Notes: generated by a model from the letters alone, not told the origin. 64,000 nucleotides of DNA from Flavobacteriaceae bacterium PS02338 (GCA_029959615.1 JASCOD010000002.1:496001-560000); one strand, 5' to 3'; shown: positions 51,827 through 60,464, counted from the first letter of the stretch. A program made the numbers and translations.

Positions 51827-52522
51827 ATGAGCATTGCTGATAACTTATTGAAATATAAAAACGAAATAGAAAGCGACGGCGTAAAACTTGTAGCGGTTTC
51901 TAAAAATCATCCTGTGGAAGCTGTAAAAGAAGCTTATGATGCTGGACAGCGTGTTTTTGGTGAAAACTTGGTACAAGAAATGGTAGATAAGCAGTCGCAG
52001 TTACCTACGGATATTGAGTGGCACTTGATTGGTCACTTACAAACCAATAAGGTAAAGTATATTGCTCCTTTTGTAAAACTGATTGAGTCTGTAGATAGTT
52101 TAAAACTATTAAAGGAGATTGATAAACAAGCAGCTAAACACAACCGTGTGATAGACTGTTTACTTCAAATTTATATTGCAGATGAAGAAACAAAGTTTGG
52201 TTTAGGCTTTGATGAAGCAATTGAGTTATTGCGATCGGAAGAGTTTACTGCATTGAAAAATGTAAGGATAATTGGTTTAATGGGCATTGCAACGAATACA
52301 GCCCAAGAGAAGCAAACTAGTGCCGAGTTTAATGAGTTAAAGGTATTATTCGACGGAATTAAAGTGAGCTATTTCAGAAAAGACGATTTCTTTAAGGAGA
52401 TTTCTATGGGGATGTCTGCTGATTATAAATTGGCTATTGAAGAAGGAAGTACCATGGTTAGAATTGGAAGCAATATTTTTGGAAAAAGAGTAATCAAGCA
52501 CTGGAAAAACACTGAAAGTTAA
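51827..52522 (+). CDS. YggS family PLP homeostasis protein
   Basis: A 231-residue PLP-binding protein with the Lys in VKLVAVSKNHPVEAV, FGENLVQEMVDK, WHLIGHLQTNKVKY and a C-terminal ISMGMSADYKLAIEEGSTMVRIGSNIFG. The family controls free PLP and amino-acid balance without known catalysis. Divergent from the DUF4296/mutS2 pair. Confidence 0.94.
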   Translation: MSIADNLLKYKNEIESDGVKLVAVSKNHPVEAVKEAYDAGQRVFGENLVQEMVDKQSQLPTDIEWHLIGHLQTNKVKYIAPFVKLIESVDSLKLLKEIDKQAAKHNRVIDCLLQIYIADEETKFGLGFDEAIELLRSEEFTALKNVRIIGLMGIATNTAQEKQTSAEFNELKVLFDGIKVSYFRKDDFFKEISMGMSADYKLAIEEGSTMVRIGSNIFGKRVIKHWKNTES

Positions 52523-52574
52523 AAGTCGAAAGTACATTGAGCTTACCTAATAATCAAAAACAAAACAACTACAA

Positions 52575-53042
52575 ATGGACATCCAAATAAGAACAGCCAC
52601 TGCCGAAGATTGCCCTCGTTTACTAGAATTAATTACTGAATTAGCTATTTACGAGAATGCACCTGATGAAGTTACCGTAACTTTAGAAGAGTTTGTAACT
52701 GCTGGTTTTGGCGAAAATCCGGTTTGGAAATCTTTTGTAGCTTTAGACGGACAAACTATTGTTGGCCTAGCGTTGTTTTACATCAGATACTCAACTTGGA
52801 AAGGTTGTCGTTTATATTTGGAAGATTTTTTGGTAACTGAAAGTTACAGAGGAAAAGGAATTGGAAAGTTGCTGTTTGACAGTGTAGTGAAAGAAGCCAA
52901 AGAAAAAAACTTCAATGGAATGAGCTGGCAGGTATTAGATTGGAATACACCTGCTATTAATTTCTACGACAAATATGGTGCAGGTTACGAAAGCGAGTGG
53001 CTAAATGCATCCTTTACCAAAGAGCAGTTAAATAAACTTTAA
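52575..53042 (+). CDS. GNAT N-acetyltransferase (diamine acetyltransferase-like)
   Basis: A 155-residue GNAT enzyme: TAEDCPRLLELITELA at the N-terminus, LEDFLVTESYRGKGIGKLLF with the acetyl-CoA loop, and QVLDWNTPAINFYDKYGA. This pattern is nearest the spermidine/spermine or thialysine acetyltransferases. It lies in a plus-strand run with YggS upstream and an RsiV-like lipoprotein 12 bases downstream. Confidence 0.88.
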   Translation: MDIQIRTATAEDCPRLLELITELAIYENAPDEVTVTLEEFVTAGFGENPVWKSFVALDGQTIVGLALFYIRYSTWKGCRLYLEDFLVTESYRGKGIGKLLFDSVVKEAKEKNFNGMSWQVLDWNTPAINFYDKYGAGYESEWLNASFTKEQLNKL

Positions 53043-53054
53043 AGAAAACTGATT

Positions 53055-53864
53055 ATGAAGAAAATTATTTTGCCTCTATTAGCAATTGGTCTTTTATGGG
53101 CTTGCACAAGCGAAAATAAAGATAAAAAAGTAGCTCATGTAATTACTGCAGAAAACGATACCCTAACTTATCGTTATGATTCTGTTAAGGTAGTAAGCAC
53201 TAATTTGGTTAAACCAGAGGTAAATAGACAATCAGATACTGCTAATGCTGTCGTAAGGTATCCTGTTTTTGAGAACGACAGCTTGAACAATTACATTAAA
53301 AGCCAGGTATTCCATTACTTTGGAGACGAAGAAGTTCCTACTGCTTTTGATGATATTGCCAGTAGTTTTATTAGGGGCTACAATGAATTTTATTTAGAAA
53401 ACCCTGGTACGGCGCAGTGGTGGTATTTGCTAATAGATATTAAAGTAATTAGACAATTGCATAATTATGTGGCCTTAAAGTACATTCATTCGGATTACGC
53501 TGGTGGCGCACATGGAAACACCACTATTTCATATATCAACTTTAATCCTAAAACAAATAAGGCGATTACTTTAGATTCCTTGATCTTACCAGAGAAGAAA
53601 ACAGAGCTACTAAAACTTGGCGAACGTATTTTTAGAAGTAACGAGAAGATCAGTGCTACAGAACCATTAGATAAAAGGTATTTCTTTACCAATGGTAGAT
53701 TTTCTTTGCCAAAAAGCTTTTATGTAAGCGATAAAGGTTTGGTATTTTTATATAACCCATACGAAATTAAATCTTATGCCGAAGGTATTACAGAATTAGT
53801 AATTCCTTTTTCAGAACTTAGCGGCATTGCTAAACCGCAAACCATCTTAACTCCAACCGAATAA
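53055..53864 (+). CDS. RsiV-like lipoprotein (DUF4163/DUF3298)
   Basis: A 269-residue lipoprotein (lipobox GLLWACTS). It has a DUF4163-type beta segment, then HSDYAGGAHGNTTISYINFNPKTNKAITLDSLI, the signature of the DUF3298 module in lysozyme-sensing RsiV proteins. Here it is a free surface or periplasmic protein without an anti-sigma part. Its stop directly abuts the start of the second aspartokinase. Confidence 0.87.
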   Translation: MKKIILPLLAIGLLWACTSENKDKKVAHVITAENDTLTYRYDSVKVVSTNLVKPEVNRQSDTANAVVRYPVFENDSLNNYIKSQVFHYFGDEEVPTAFDDIASSFIRGYNEFYLENPGTAQWWYLLIDIKVIRQLHNYVALKYIHSDYAGGAHGNTTISYINFNPKTNKAITLDSLILPEKKTELLKLGERIFRSNEKISATEPLDKRYFFTNGRFSLPKSFYVSDKGLVFLYNPYEIKSYAEGITELVIPFSELSGIAKPQTILTPTE

Positions 53865-55127
53865 ATGCAAGTATACAAATTTGGTGGCGCGTCCATCAAA
53901 AACATAGAAGGAATAAAAAACGTTACTCAAATTATACAATCTTTTGGTACTAAAAATCTACTTGTTGTGGTTTCAGCCATCGATAAAACTACTGATAGAC
54001 TGCAGGAACTTGCTTTTGCACATATTAGTGGTGATGACAGTAAGCACCGAATATTAGAAAGTGTTAAAGATTTTCATTTTGATATCATCAGCAAATTATT
54101 TTCGGACACAAAAAATCCCGTCTATAATGATGTAGCTAATACTTTTGTTGAAATAGAATGGCTATTGGAAGAAGATGCAGAAGATACACCTGACTATCTT
54201 TACGACCAAATTGTTTCTATCGGCGAACTGGTCTCGTCTAAAATCATTGCAGCTTATTTAAATCAGCAAGGCACTTTTTGCATTTGGCAAGATGCCCGCA
54301 ATTACATTCAAACGGATAACAATTATCGTGAGGCTAATGTACAATGGGATAAAACTACAAAGGAAATACAAAAACACTTGCCAAGCTATTTAGAGCAAGG
54401 AGTTGTGCTTACACAGGGCTTCATCGGTAATACTAGCGAGAATTTCACCTCTACATTAGGTAGAGAAGGTTCTGATTATACCGCTGCCATTTTTAGCGCA
54501 GCTTTGGATGCTGAGAAAATGACGATTTGGAAGGATGTTCCTGGGGTATTAAATGCAGATCCGAAATGGTTTGATGAAACGGAGAAGATCCCTCAACTTT
54601 CTTATCACGATGCAATTGAGTTGACTTATTACGGCGCTACGGTTATCCATCCTAAAACTATTAAACCTATACAAAACAAAGGAATTCCTTTGTATGTACG
54701 GTCATTTATTCACCCAGAAAAGACCGGTACCGAAATTAGTAGTGAAGCCACTACCCTTCCTGTGCCATCGTTCATTTTCAAAGTTAATCAGGTATTATTA
54801 TCTATCTCTCCAAAGGACTTTTCATTCATTATTGAAGAAAATTTAAGTCACATCTTTGCTATTTTCCACAAAAATAAGGTAAAAGTTAATACGATGTTGA
54901 ATTCAGCTATTAGCTTTTCGATAAGTATAGATGACGATGAGAAAAAGATAGAAAGCTTAATCAGTGATCTTTCTGTCGACTTTAAGGTGAAATATAATAA
55001 AGATATGGAGTTGGTAACCATTCGTTATTATAACCAAGAGACAATTGAAAGAGTAACAGTAGGTAAGAAAGTTTGGCTAGAGGTGAAAAGCAGAAACACT
55101 TGCCAAATTGTGATGAAAGATAAATAA
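53865..55127 (+). CDS. Second aspartokinase
   Basis: A 420-residue aspartate kinase with MQVYKFGGASIKN (KFGGAS rather than KFGGTS), GREGSDYTAAIF, TIWKDVPGVLNADP and TYYGATVIHPKTIKP, followed by a shorter ACT-like region. Both aspartokinases in the window are unfused. The Thr-to-Ala change in the first motif and the different regulatory end suggest different feedback control. It directly abuts the RsiV-like gene. Confidence 0.88.
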   Translation: MQVYKFGGASIKNIEGIKNVTQIIQSFGTKNLLVVVSAIDKTTDRLQELAFAHISGDDSKHRILESVKDFHFDIISKLFSDTKNPVYNDVANTFVEIEWLLEEDAEDTPDYLYDQIVSIGELVSSKIIAAYLNQQGTFCIWQDARNYIQTDNNYREANVQWDKTTKEIQKHLPSYLEQGVVLTQGFIGNTSENFTSTLGREGSDYTAAIFSAALDAEKMTIWKDVPGVLNADPKWFDETEKIPQLSYHDAIELTYYGATVIHPKTIKPIQNKGIPLYVRSFIHPEKTGTEISSEATTLPVPSFIFKVNQVLLSISPKDFSFIIEENLSHIFAIFHKNKVKVNTMLNSAISFSISIDDDEKKIESLISDLSVDFKVKYNKDMELVTIRYYNQETIERVTVGKKVWLEVKSRNTCQIVMKDK

Positions 55128-55130
55128 AGT

Positions 55131-55181
55131 TCATTGGTTCATTAGCCATTAGTAATCTAGGCATAACTAATGAACCAATGA
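55131..55181. repeat. Perfect 15-bp inverted repeat
   Basis: TCATTGGTTCATTAG (55131-55145) and its complement CTAATGAACCAATGA (55167-55181) fill most of the gap between the second aspartokinase and the methyltransferase gene. Confidence 0.85.
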
Positions 55182-55197
55182 CTAAAGAACTAAAGTA

Positions 55198-56376
55198 ATG
55201 AACAAAAGTCTCTTAGATAAGCAAGTGCAAGCTTACATTACTAGCAATTTAAAAGCGGATGTGAGTAAGATTGCGCTGTCAAAATCTCCTTTTGCCGAGG
55301 TAAGTTCTGCGGAATTGGCTAATCAAGTTGCAGCTAGAAGGAAATCTGAGAAAAAATTACCGACTTGGTTTAAACAAGAAAATATCATTTATCCGAGTAC
55401 ACTGTCTATAGAGCAAACTTCATCGGAAGATACGGCCGCTTACAAACAGCAATTAGTAAGAGGTAATTCGCTAATAGATATTACTGCTGGATTTGGTGTA
55501 GATAGTTTCTATTTCTCGCAGAAAGTAGATGAGGTTTACAGTTGCGAAATCAATGCTGATTTATCTCTCATTTCAGCGCATAACTCGAAAATTTTAAAAG
55601 CTAGCAACATTCAATGTTTAGCAGTAGATGGATTAGATTTTCTTAAGAAATCTGATAAGCGGTTTGGTACAGCTTACTTAGATCCGGCGAGAAGAAATAC
55701 CAGTGGTAAAGTCTTCAAGTTAGCAGATTGCACGCCAAATGTGGTTGGGCATTTAGATTTATTGTTAGGGAAAGCAGATAGAATCATCATTAAAACCTCT
55801 CCGCTTTTAGACCTTAAAGCAGGTTTAACTGAGTTGAAACATGTGTCCGAAATCCATATTGTAAGTGTGAAGAATGAATGTAAAGAGCTACTGTGGGTTA
55901 TTGACAAAGGTTTTATAGGGGCAGCAAAAATTGTTTGTGCCACCTTAAATACAGACATTAAACAAATCGAGTTACCTTTACAAGATGATGACAGCGTCAA
56001 TTATTTGGAATTAGCTCCTAACGCTGGGTATTTGTATGAACCAGATACCGTCTTGATGAAAAGTGGTGCTTTTAATGCTATTGCTAATCGATTTTCTCTT
56101 AATAAACTTGACAGACAAAGTCATTTGTATTTTTCTGAGGAATTAAAAACAGTCTTCATTGGTCGCATTTTCGAAATTGAAGCAATTTTTGCGCTTAACG
56201 AATTGAAAAAACAAAAAGGCTTGGAAGGTAATGTGATCGTTAGAAACTTTCCTGAACAAGCGGAAAACTTGGTTAAAAAGCTAAAGGTAAAACCGAATAA
56301 GGATACTTTTTACATTTTCAGCCAGGTAAAGCAAGAATACCTTGTGTTTAAGACGAAGATTTTGCAGTATTATTAA
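55198..56376 (+). CDS. THUMP-like class I SAM-dependent methyltransferase
   Basis: A 392-residue protein with a SAM-binding core: IDITAGFGVDSFYFSQKVDEVYSCEIN, and AYLDPARRNTSGKVF in the catalytic-loop position. A C-terminal THUMP-like domain follows. Likely acts on RNA, but the exact substrate is not known. A palindrome separates it from the aspartokinase; the next gene starts 10 bases downstream. Confidence 0.87.
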   Translation: MNKSLLDKQVQAYITSNLKADVSKIALSKSPFAEVSSAELANQVAARRKSEKKLPTWFKQENIIYPSTLSIEQTSSEDTAAYKQQLVRGNSLIDITAGFGVDSFYFSQKVDEVYSCEINADLSLISAHNSKILKASNIQCLAVDGLDFLKKSDKRFGTAYLDPARRNTSGKVFKLADCTPNVVGHLDLLLGKADRIIIKTSPLLDLKAGLTELKHVSEIHIVSVKNECKELLWVIDKGFIGAAKIVCATLNTDIKQIELPLQDDDSVNYLELAPNAGYLYEPDTVLMKSGAFNAIANRFSLNKLDRQSHLYFSEELKTVFIGRIFEIEAIFALNELKKQKGLEGNVIVRNFPEQAENLVKKLKVKPNKDTFYIFSQVKQEYLVFKTKILQYY

Positions 56377-56386
56377 AGTCATTTGC

Positions 56387-56890
56387 ATGGAGAATCAGAA
56401 TCTTAAAACAATTTCATCATCTATAATAATTAACTCATCCATAGAAAATATATGGGATAAAATTACAAATGTAGAAATCGAGGATTTTAAATTTCCTTGG
56501 TATTTTAGGTTGTTAAATATTCCAAAGCCAATTAGAGCTGAAATAATAAAAGAGGGTATTAATGGTAAAAGAATAGCTTATTTCGATAACGGTAAAAAAT
56601 TCACTCAAGAAATTATTACTTGGAAAAAATGTGAAACCTATTCATTTACATTTAATTCGGAGGCAACATTTAAGGCTGGATATATTTTTAACGTTTTTAG
56701 AGGAATATTTAGAATTCATAAAGGAACATATTATATAACTACAATTAGTGCTGCTAATCGAATCGAGCTCCAAACAGACTATTCAATAATGAATAAATTT
56801 CATTGGATTTTAAACAAACCAATTCACCTAATTCTTACTAATTTCCAATCATACCTTTTGAATACAATCAAATTAACGTCCGAAAGGTAA
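56387..56890 (+). CDS. SRPBCC (polyketide-cyclase/START-like) protein
   Basis: A 167-residue protein starting at ATG 56387; an in-frame TTG 45 bases earlier overlaps the previous gene and is rejected. It has a helix-grip pattern (SIENIWDKITNVEIEDFKFPWYF ... KKFTQEIITWKKCETYSF) of ligand-binding SRPBCC proteins. It is unusually rich in Ile, Asn and Lys compared with its neighbours, hinting at more recent acquisition. Ligand unknown. Confidence 0.72.
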   Translation: MENQNLKTISSSIIINSSIENIWDKITNVEIEDFKFPWYFRLLNIPKPIRAEIIKEGINGKRIAYFDNGKKFTQEIITWKKCETYSFTFNSEATFKAGYIFNVFRGIFRIHKGTYYITTISAANRIELQTDYSIMNKFHWILNKPIHLILTNFQSYLLNTIKLTSER

Positions 56891-56913
56891 TTTAGAAATA
56901 TGTTTCAAAAACA

Positions 56914-56937
56914 AAGCCCCGAATTAATTCAGGGCTT
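56914..56937. terminator. Bidirectional terminator
   Basis: AAGCCC / GGGCTT arms with an inner GAAT / ATTC pair, A-rich on one side and T-rich on the other. It lies between the convergent SRPBCC and DUF2795 genes. Confidence 0.75.
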
Positions 56938-56945
56938 ATATTTTT

Positions 56946-57167
56946 CTAATATTCGTCTTCGTTAAAGAAGAAATCATCCTTTGTAGGATAGTCAGGCCAA
57001 ATCTCTTCGATAGTTTCATAAGGCTCACCATCATCTTCTAAAGCTTGTAGGTTTTCAATAACTTCTACAGGTGCTCCAGAACGGATAGCGTAGTCAATTA
57101 ATTCATCTTTAGTTGCAGGCCATGGTGCGTCTTCCAAATGCGATGCTAATTCTAAGGTCCAATACAT
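56946..57167 (-). CDS. DUF2795 protein
   Basis: A 73-residue acidic protein: MYWTLELASHLEDAPWPATKDELIDYAIRSGAP followed by EVIENLQALEDDGEPYETIEEIWPDYP. This is the compact helical DUF2795 fold, widespread in Bacteroidota. Function unknown. Monocistronic. Confidence 0.88.
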   Translation of the reverse strand: MYWTLELASHLEDAPWPATKDELIDYAIRSGAPVEVIENLQALEDDGEPYETIEEIWPDYPTKDDFFFNEDEY

Positions 57168-57246
57168 ATCTTAAATAATTATTAATTCGTCAATGTTCTA
57201 TTTGCGCAAAGCAGGCGAAAAAAAATGAGCTATGCAAATATTTTTT

Positions 57247-57801
57247 TCAACTATTCACACGTGGTATCCAAATATTTTCCACAGCCTTTGCGTCGTATCC
57301 CAATTTTCGGCCTAAAATGAACAAATAATCGCTTAATCTGTTTAAGTAAACTGTAACTTTACTGTCAACAAAACTGCCTTCAGCTAATGCTACAGTTAAT
57401 CTTTCTGCTCTTCTACAAACACATCTAGCTATGTGGCAATAGGATACCACTGTATTTCCGCCGGGTAAAATGAAATGTTTCAATGCAGGTAAAATCTCAT
57501 TCATTTTATCTATTTCAGTTTCTAGAAGTGAGATATCGGTTGCTAACAGATCAGGTATTTTCATTTTAGATTTTTCGGGATCAGCAGCTAAAGAAGCACC
57601 AATAGTGAATAACCTATCTTGAATTTCCTTTAAAATAATTTGATGATGCGGATCTATTTCCTGACAACCTATCAACCCGATATAAGAGTTTAGCTCATCT
57701 ACGGTACCGTAGCTTTCAATACGAATATGATGTTTGGCTACCCGGGTACCTCCTATTAATGAAGTAAGACCTTTGTCTCCTGTTTTGGTGTAAATTTTCA
57801 T
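57247..57801 (-). CDS. Cob(I)alamin adenosyltransferase, PduO type
   Basis: A 184-residue PduO/MMAB-type enzyme starting at MKIYTKTGDKGLTSLIGG, the ATP-binding N-terminus of the family. A frame 14 residues longer runs through a dispersed repeat and is rejected. CRRAERLTVAL and YLNRLSDYLFILGRKL are further family blocks. It transfers adenosyl from ATP to cobalamin to make coenzyme B12. It follows the LolD-type ATPase gene on the same strand, separated by a palindromic element. Confidence 0.94.
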   Translation of the reverse strand: MKIYTKTGDKGLTSLIGGTRVAKHHIRIESYGTVDELNSYIGLIGCQEIDPHHQIILKEIQDRLFTIGASLAADPEKSKMKIPDLLATDISLLETEIDKMNEILPALKHFILPGGNTVVSYCHIARCVCRRAERLTVALAEGSFVDSKVTVYLNRLSDYLFILGRKLGYDAKAVENIWIPRVNS

Positions 57802-57802
57802 A

Positions 57803-57866
57803 CCCCTAGCCCCTAAAGGGGAATTTAGTTCACTGATGCCCAAGTCCCCTTCAGGGGATTTAGGGG
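57803..57866. repeat. AACCCCTAAA palindromic element between ABC ATPase and PduO genes
   Basis: Read on the minus strand it begins TAACCCCTAAATCCCCTGA and ends in a CCCCTTTAGGGG hairpin just before the ATG. It is almost identical in its first 28 bases to the element between zwf and pgl (27502) and again fits exactly between a stop and a start codon. Confidence 0.8.
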
Positions 57867-58625
57867 TTAATTTATATTCTCAAAATCGTTACCGCTTTCT
57901 TGTATAGCTTTCAGTCGTGGCGAAACAGATTTTACATCTTCGTTAACGTAATCTTTTTCCACTAAACCATCACGCATACGTACAATTCTATGAGCATGCT
58001 GTGCGATATCTTCCTCGTGAGTAACCAAGATAATGGTGTTGCCTTTACTATGAATTTCTTCCAGAAGCCCCATGATCTCGATAGAAGTTTTGGTATCTAA
58101 GTTCCCAGTAGGCTCATCGGCCAAAATAATAGATGGATTATTGATTAGTGCCCTAGCAACAGCTACACGTTGACGCTGACCACCCGATAGTTCGTTTGGC
58201 TTGTGGGTTACCCTATTGCCCAACCCTACGTTTTCTAAGGCTTTTTGAGCTCTCTCGTCACGTTCGCGTTTGCTTGCTCCGGCGTAGATTAGCGGTAGAG
58301 CAACATTATCTAAAGATGTTGATCTTGGTAATAAATTAAAAGTTTGGAAAACAAATCCAATTTCCTTGTTACGAACTTCCGCCAATTGATTGTCGCTCAT
58401 ATGACTTACATTGATACCATTGAGGATATATTCACCTTTAGTAGGTGTATCTAAACAGCCCAAAATATTCATTAGGGTTGATTTACCAGAACCAGATGGT
58501 CCCATTAAAGCTACAAATTCGCCTTTTTTGATCGTTAAACTTACTGACTTAAGCGCATGGATAACCTCGGTACCAATTACGTACTTGCGGCCAATATCTT
58601 TAATGGTAATGAGTTCTTTTTGCAT
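57867..58625 (-). CDS. ABC transporter ATP-binding protein, LolD/MacB type
   Basis: A 252-residue ATPase: Walker [10 protein letters not shown] (residues 42-50), signature [15 protein letters not shown], Walker [13 protein letters not shown] and switch [11 protein letters not shown]. It belongs to the LolD/MacB/FtsE subfamily, which powers lipoprotein release, macrolide export or peptide export. No permease gene is adjacent, so its partner is elsewhere. Confidence 0.92.
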   Translation of the reverse strand: MQKELITIKDIGRKYVIGTEVIHALKSVSLTIKKGEFVALMGPSGSGKSTLMNILGCLDTPTKGEYILNGINVSHMSDNQLAEVRNKEIGFVFQTFNLLPRSTSLDNVALPLIYAGASKRERDERAQKALENVGLGNRVTHKPNELSGGQRQRVAVARALINNPSIILADEPTGNLDTKTSIEIMGLLEEIHSKGNTIILVTHEEDIAQHAHRIVRMRDGLVEKDYVNEDVKSVSPRLKAIQESGNDFENIN

Positions 58626-58793
58626 TGCTATTTTTTGTTTAGACGATGGCTTTTATCGCAATGTTACAAGTTGATTTACAATTTTAGATTTGCGAGTTAT
58701 AATTTAACGTTCTAAATGATTAGTCGGTTAATTGAAACCAACTACTAACTCCTAATCACTAGTAACTGATACCTGACCACTGTAAACTAACTA

Positions 58794-59084
58794 CTATTTT
58801 TCAATAATCTTCGGAACGAGGAAAAAGCTCTCATTGTGCACAGCTGAGTTTTTCAAGCCATCTTTAGTACTGATTTCGTTTTTTGCTACATCTTCACGCC
58901 AAACATTTGCTTCTTCATTCATGTAAACCAAAGGTTTTACGCCTTCAGTATCAAGCTCGTTCAGCTTTTCCATAAAAGTAAGGATCTTGTTCATTTCCTG
59001 CGTCAACGTATCTACCTCATTCTCCTTTATTTCAATTCTAGCCAAATCGGCCACTTTATAAACTGTATTTTTATCTATTACCAT
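58794..59084 (-). CDS. gatC: Asp/Glu-tRNA amidotransferase subunit C
   Basis: A 96-residue GatC with KVADLARIEIKENEVDTLTQEMNKILTFMEKLNELDTEGVKPL and the VWREDVA belt segment. It stabilises GatA and GatB in the complex that makes Gln-tRNA(Gln) and Asn-tRNA(Asn). gatA and gatB are not in the window. A long inverted repeat separates it from plsC. Confidence 0.93.
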   Translation of the reverse strand: MVIDKNTVYKVADLARIEIKENEVDTLTQEMNKILTFMEKLNELDTEGVKPLVYMNEEANVWREDVAKNEISTKDGLKNSAVHNESFFLVPKIIEK

Positions 59085-59104
59085 TCTTATTTGTGATAAG
59101 TTTT

Positions 59105-59159
59105 AAGTTTTAAGTTGTACGTTTGGTAAATACGCATCCAAACGTACAACTTAAAACTT
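59105..59159. repeat. Perfect 22-bp inverted repeat between gatC and plsC
   Basis: A 22-base arm at 59105-59126 (begins AAGTTTTAAG, ends GTACGTTTGG) is matched exactly by its complement at 59138-59159, with an 11-base loop. This is the longest perfect stem in the window. Confidence 0.9.
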
Positions 59160-59178
59160 ATTACGTACAACCTTTAAC

Positions 59179-59910
59179 CTACAATTTACTATTAATCTTC
59201 TTGTAAACTTCGTCTTTTAAAATCTCGTCGTTTTCTACCGCTAAGATACTGGTTAAAATTGGTTTGTGCACATAAACCTCTACAATGCCGGGCCTACTGC
59301 CATATTTGGTACCATCATCCCACATTATTTTCCAAACATTGGTAATGCTTACAGGCACAATAGGAATATTCTTTTCTATGGCTAACCTAAAAGGACCACT
59401 CTTGAAATCCTGCAATACTGGTGGGTAAGTATCGTCGATCTTCCCTTCTGGAAAAATAATTAGACTCATTCCGTTTTCTAGGTTTTCGGCTACTTTTTTA
59501 AATGCCCTAAACGAAGAAATCTTGCTAGCTCTCGATACTGCAACATCAATAGTTTTAAAGAAAATACCTAATACTGGATTTTTAGTTAGTTCTTCTTTAC
59601 CCATGAAATGATATCGGCCTTTGCCTAACAAGCATAGAATAATGATATCTAGGTTAGAAGTATGGTTAGCGCAATAAATATAGGTTTGTCCCTTCTCTAA
59701 TTTCTTTTCGAACTTGAAACGAAAGAAAATGCCAGATAAAGCTGAAGAAATAAAAGAATGGGTGGTTCGAAATTTGTTTAGGATACCATAATACTTTGGG
59801 TTTCTACTCAACAAATAGTAAAACGGTAAAAAAAGAATAAATAATGAAATAATGCAAATTAGGCTATAAACCAAATGTATTCTTCTGAGCAGTTTAATCA
59901 TTGAAACCAA
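59179..59910 (-). CDS. plsC: 1-acyl-sn-glycerol-3-phosphate acyltransferase
   Basis: A 243-residue membrane-bound acyltransferase. An N-terminal hydrophobic region is followed by the catalytic NHTSNLD (N-H-x4-D motif) and the acyl-acceptor block IIFPEGK, then VPVSITNVWK. It adds the second acyl chain to lysophosphatidic acid in phospholipid synthesis. The Met at residue 4 is an alternative start. Confidence 0.93.
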   Translation of the reverse strand: MVSMIKLLRRIHLVYSLICIISLFILFLPFYYLLSRNPKYYGILNKFRTTHSFISSALSGIFFRFKFEKKLEKGQTYIYCANHTSNLDIIILCLLGKGRYHFMGKEELTKNPVLGIFFKTIDVAVSRASKISSFRAFKKVAENLENGMSLIIFPEGKIDDTYPPVLQDFKSGPFRLAIEKNIPIVPVSITNVWKIMWDDGTKYGSRPGIVEVYVHKPILTSILAVENDEILKDEVYKKINSKL

Positions 59911-60048
59911 AAATACAATTTTCAGAGAAATGACAAATATTTTTCGAAGATTGAATTAGAATAATTTAATTAGCTACAGATATTTAATTCAAGTAGCCCT
60001 CTATAACCCTATTTATTTGCTAATCCTCTAACACTTTGCTTTAGCTAA

Positions 60049-60224
60049 GACTGGAGACTGGTCCATAACTGGTTCATAACTGTATCGTATCCGCTTCACC
60101 TTTTGTTCGTCTCGGCTTCGGGAAAAAGACGACCGTTTCCCGAAGCTTTCCCGAACACTTCCCGAAGCAGACACGAAGGTTTCCCGAACAAGAGTCGAAC
60201 AAACCTCGAAGAAAAGTCGAAGAA
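60049..60224 (+). repeat. 11-bp tandem repeat array (15-16 units)
   Basis: From 60060 to 60224 the sequence divides into fifteen 11-base units. Position 5 is C and position 6 is G or A in every unit: GGTCCATAACT, GGTTCATAACT, GTATCGTATCC, GCTTCACCTTT, TGTTCGTCTCG and so on. TTCCCGAA cores lie at 60137, 60148, 60159 and 60181, and CGAA recurs at 60141, 60152, 60163, 60174, 60185, 60196, 60207 and 60218. A diverged unit (GACTGGAGACT) precedes at 60049. It is more GC-rich than its surroundings. It sits 240 bases before trpS. Confidence 0.9.
60115..60146. other. Hairpin inside the 11-bp array
   Basis: GCTTCGGGAAA (60115-60125) and TTTCCCGAAGC (60136-60146) are perfect 11-bp arms with a 10-base loop. 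One repeat unit is effectively inverted relative to the others. Confidence 0.75.
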
Positions 60225-60464
60225 ATTAGGTGTACGCTAGAAAAAACCGCTGATGCAAAAGTGCTATGGAAAATCATTGATAAATTACCTGCACGAGCCT
60301 CATGATATGGAAATAGCGCTTATACGTATTAATCTGTGTATATTCAAAATCGCGACATACACTGTGGCTAGTTTCATCTTTCTTTTTGTCAAAACCTTCT
60401 AATTTAAAACTTCAACTTTCAACATTCTTCACAGTTTTCAGTTTTTTAGTTAATTTCGGCCATT
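60225..60464. other. Intergenic remainder upstream of trpS
   Basis: About 240 bases with no ORF, RNA gene or long repeat I can support. TAATTTCG at 60452-60459 is one mismatch from the TAnnTTTG promoter box and could serve trpS. Confidence 0.4.

Noticed and set aside
57802..57843. Upstream start of the PduO-type gene
   Set aside because: The extra 14 codons lie inside a dispersed palindromic element, and the family begins at MKIYTKTGD.
60049..60224. CRISPR array
   Set aside because: Units are 11 bases, contiguous and without spacers; no cas genes are present.
60074..60277. Minus-strand 67-codon frame over the 11-bp array
   Set aside because: Its repeats (CSGNLRV, CSGKLRE) are only the translation of the 11-bp DNA repeat; no fold, promoter or start signal supports a gene.
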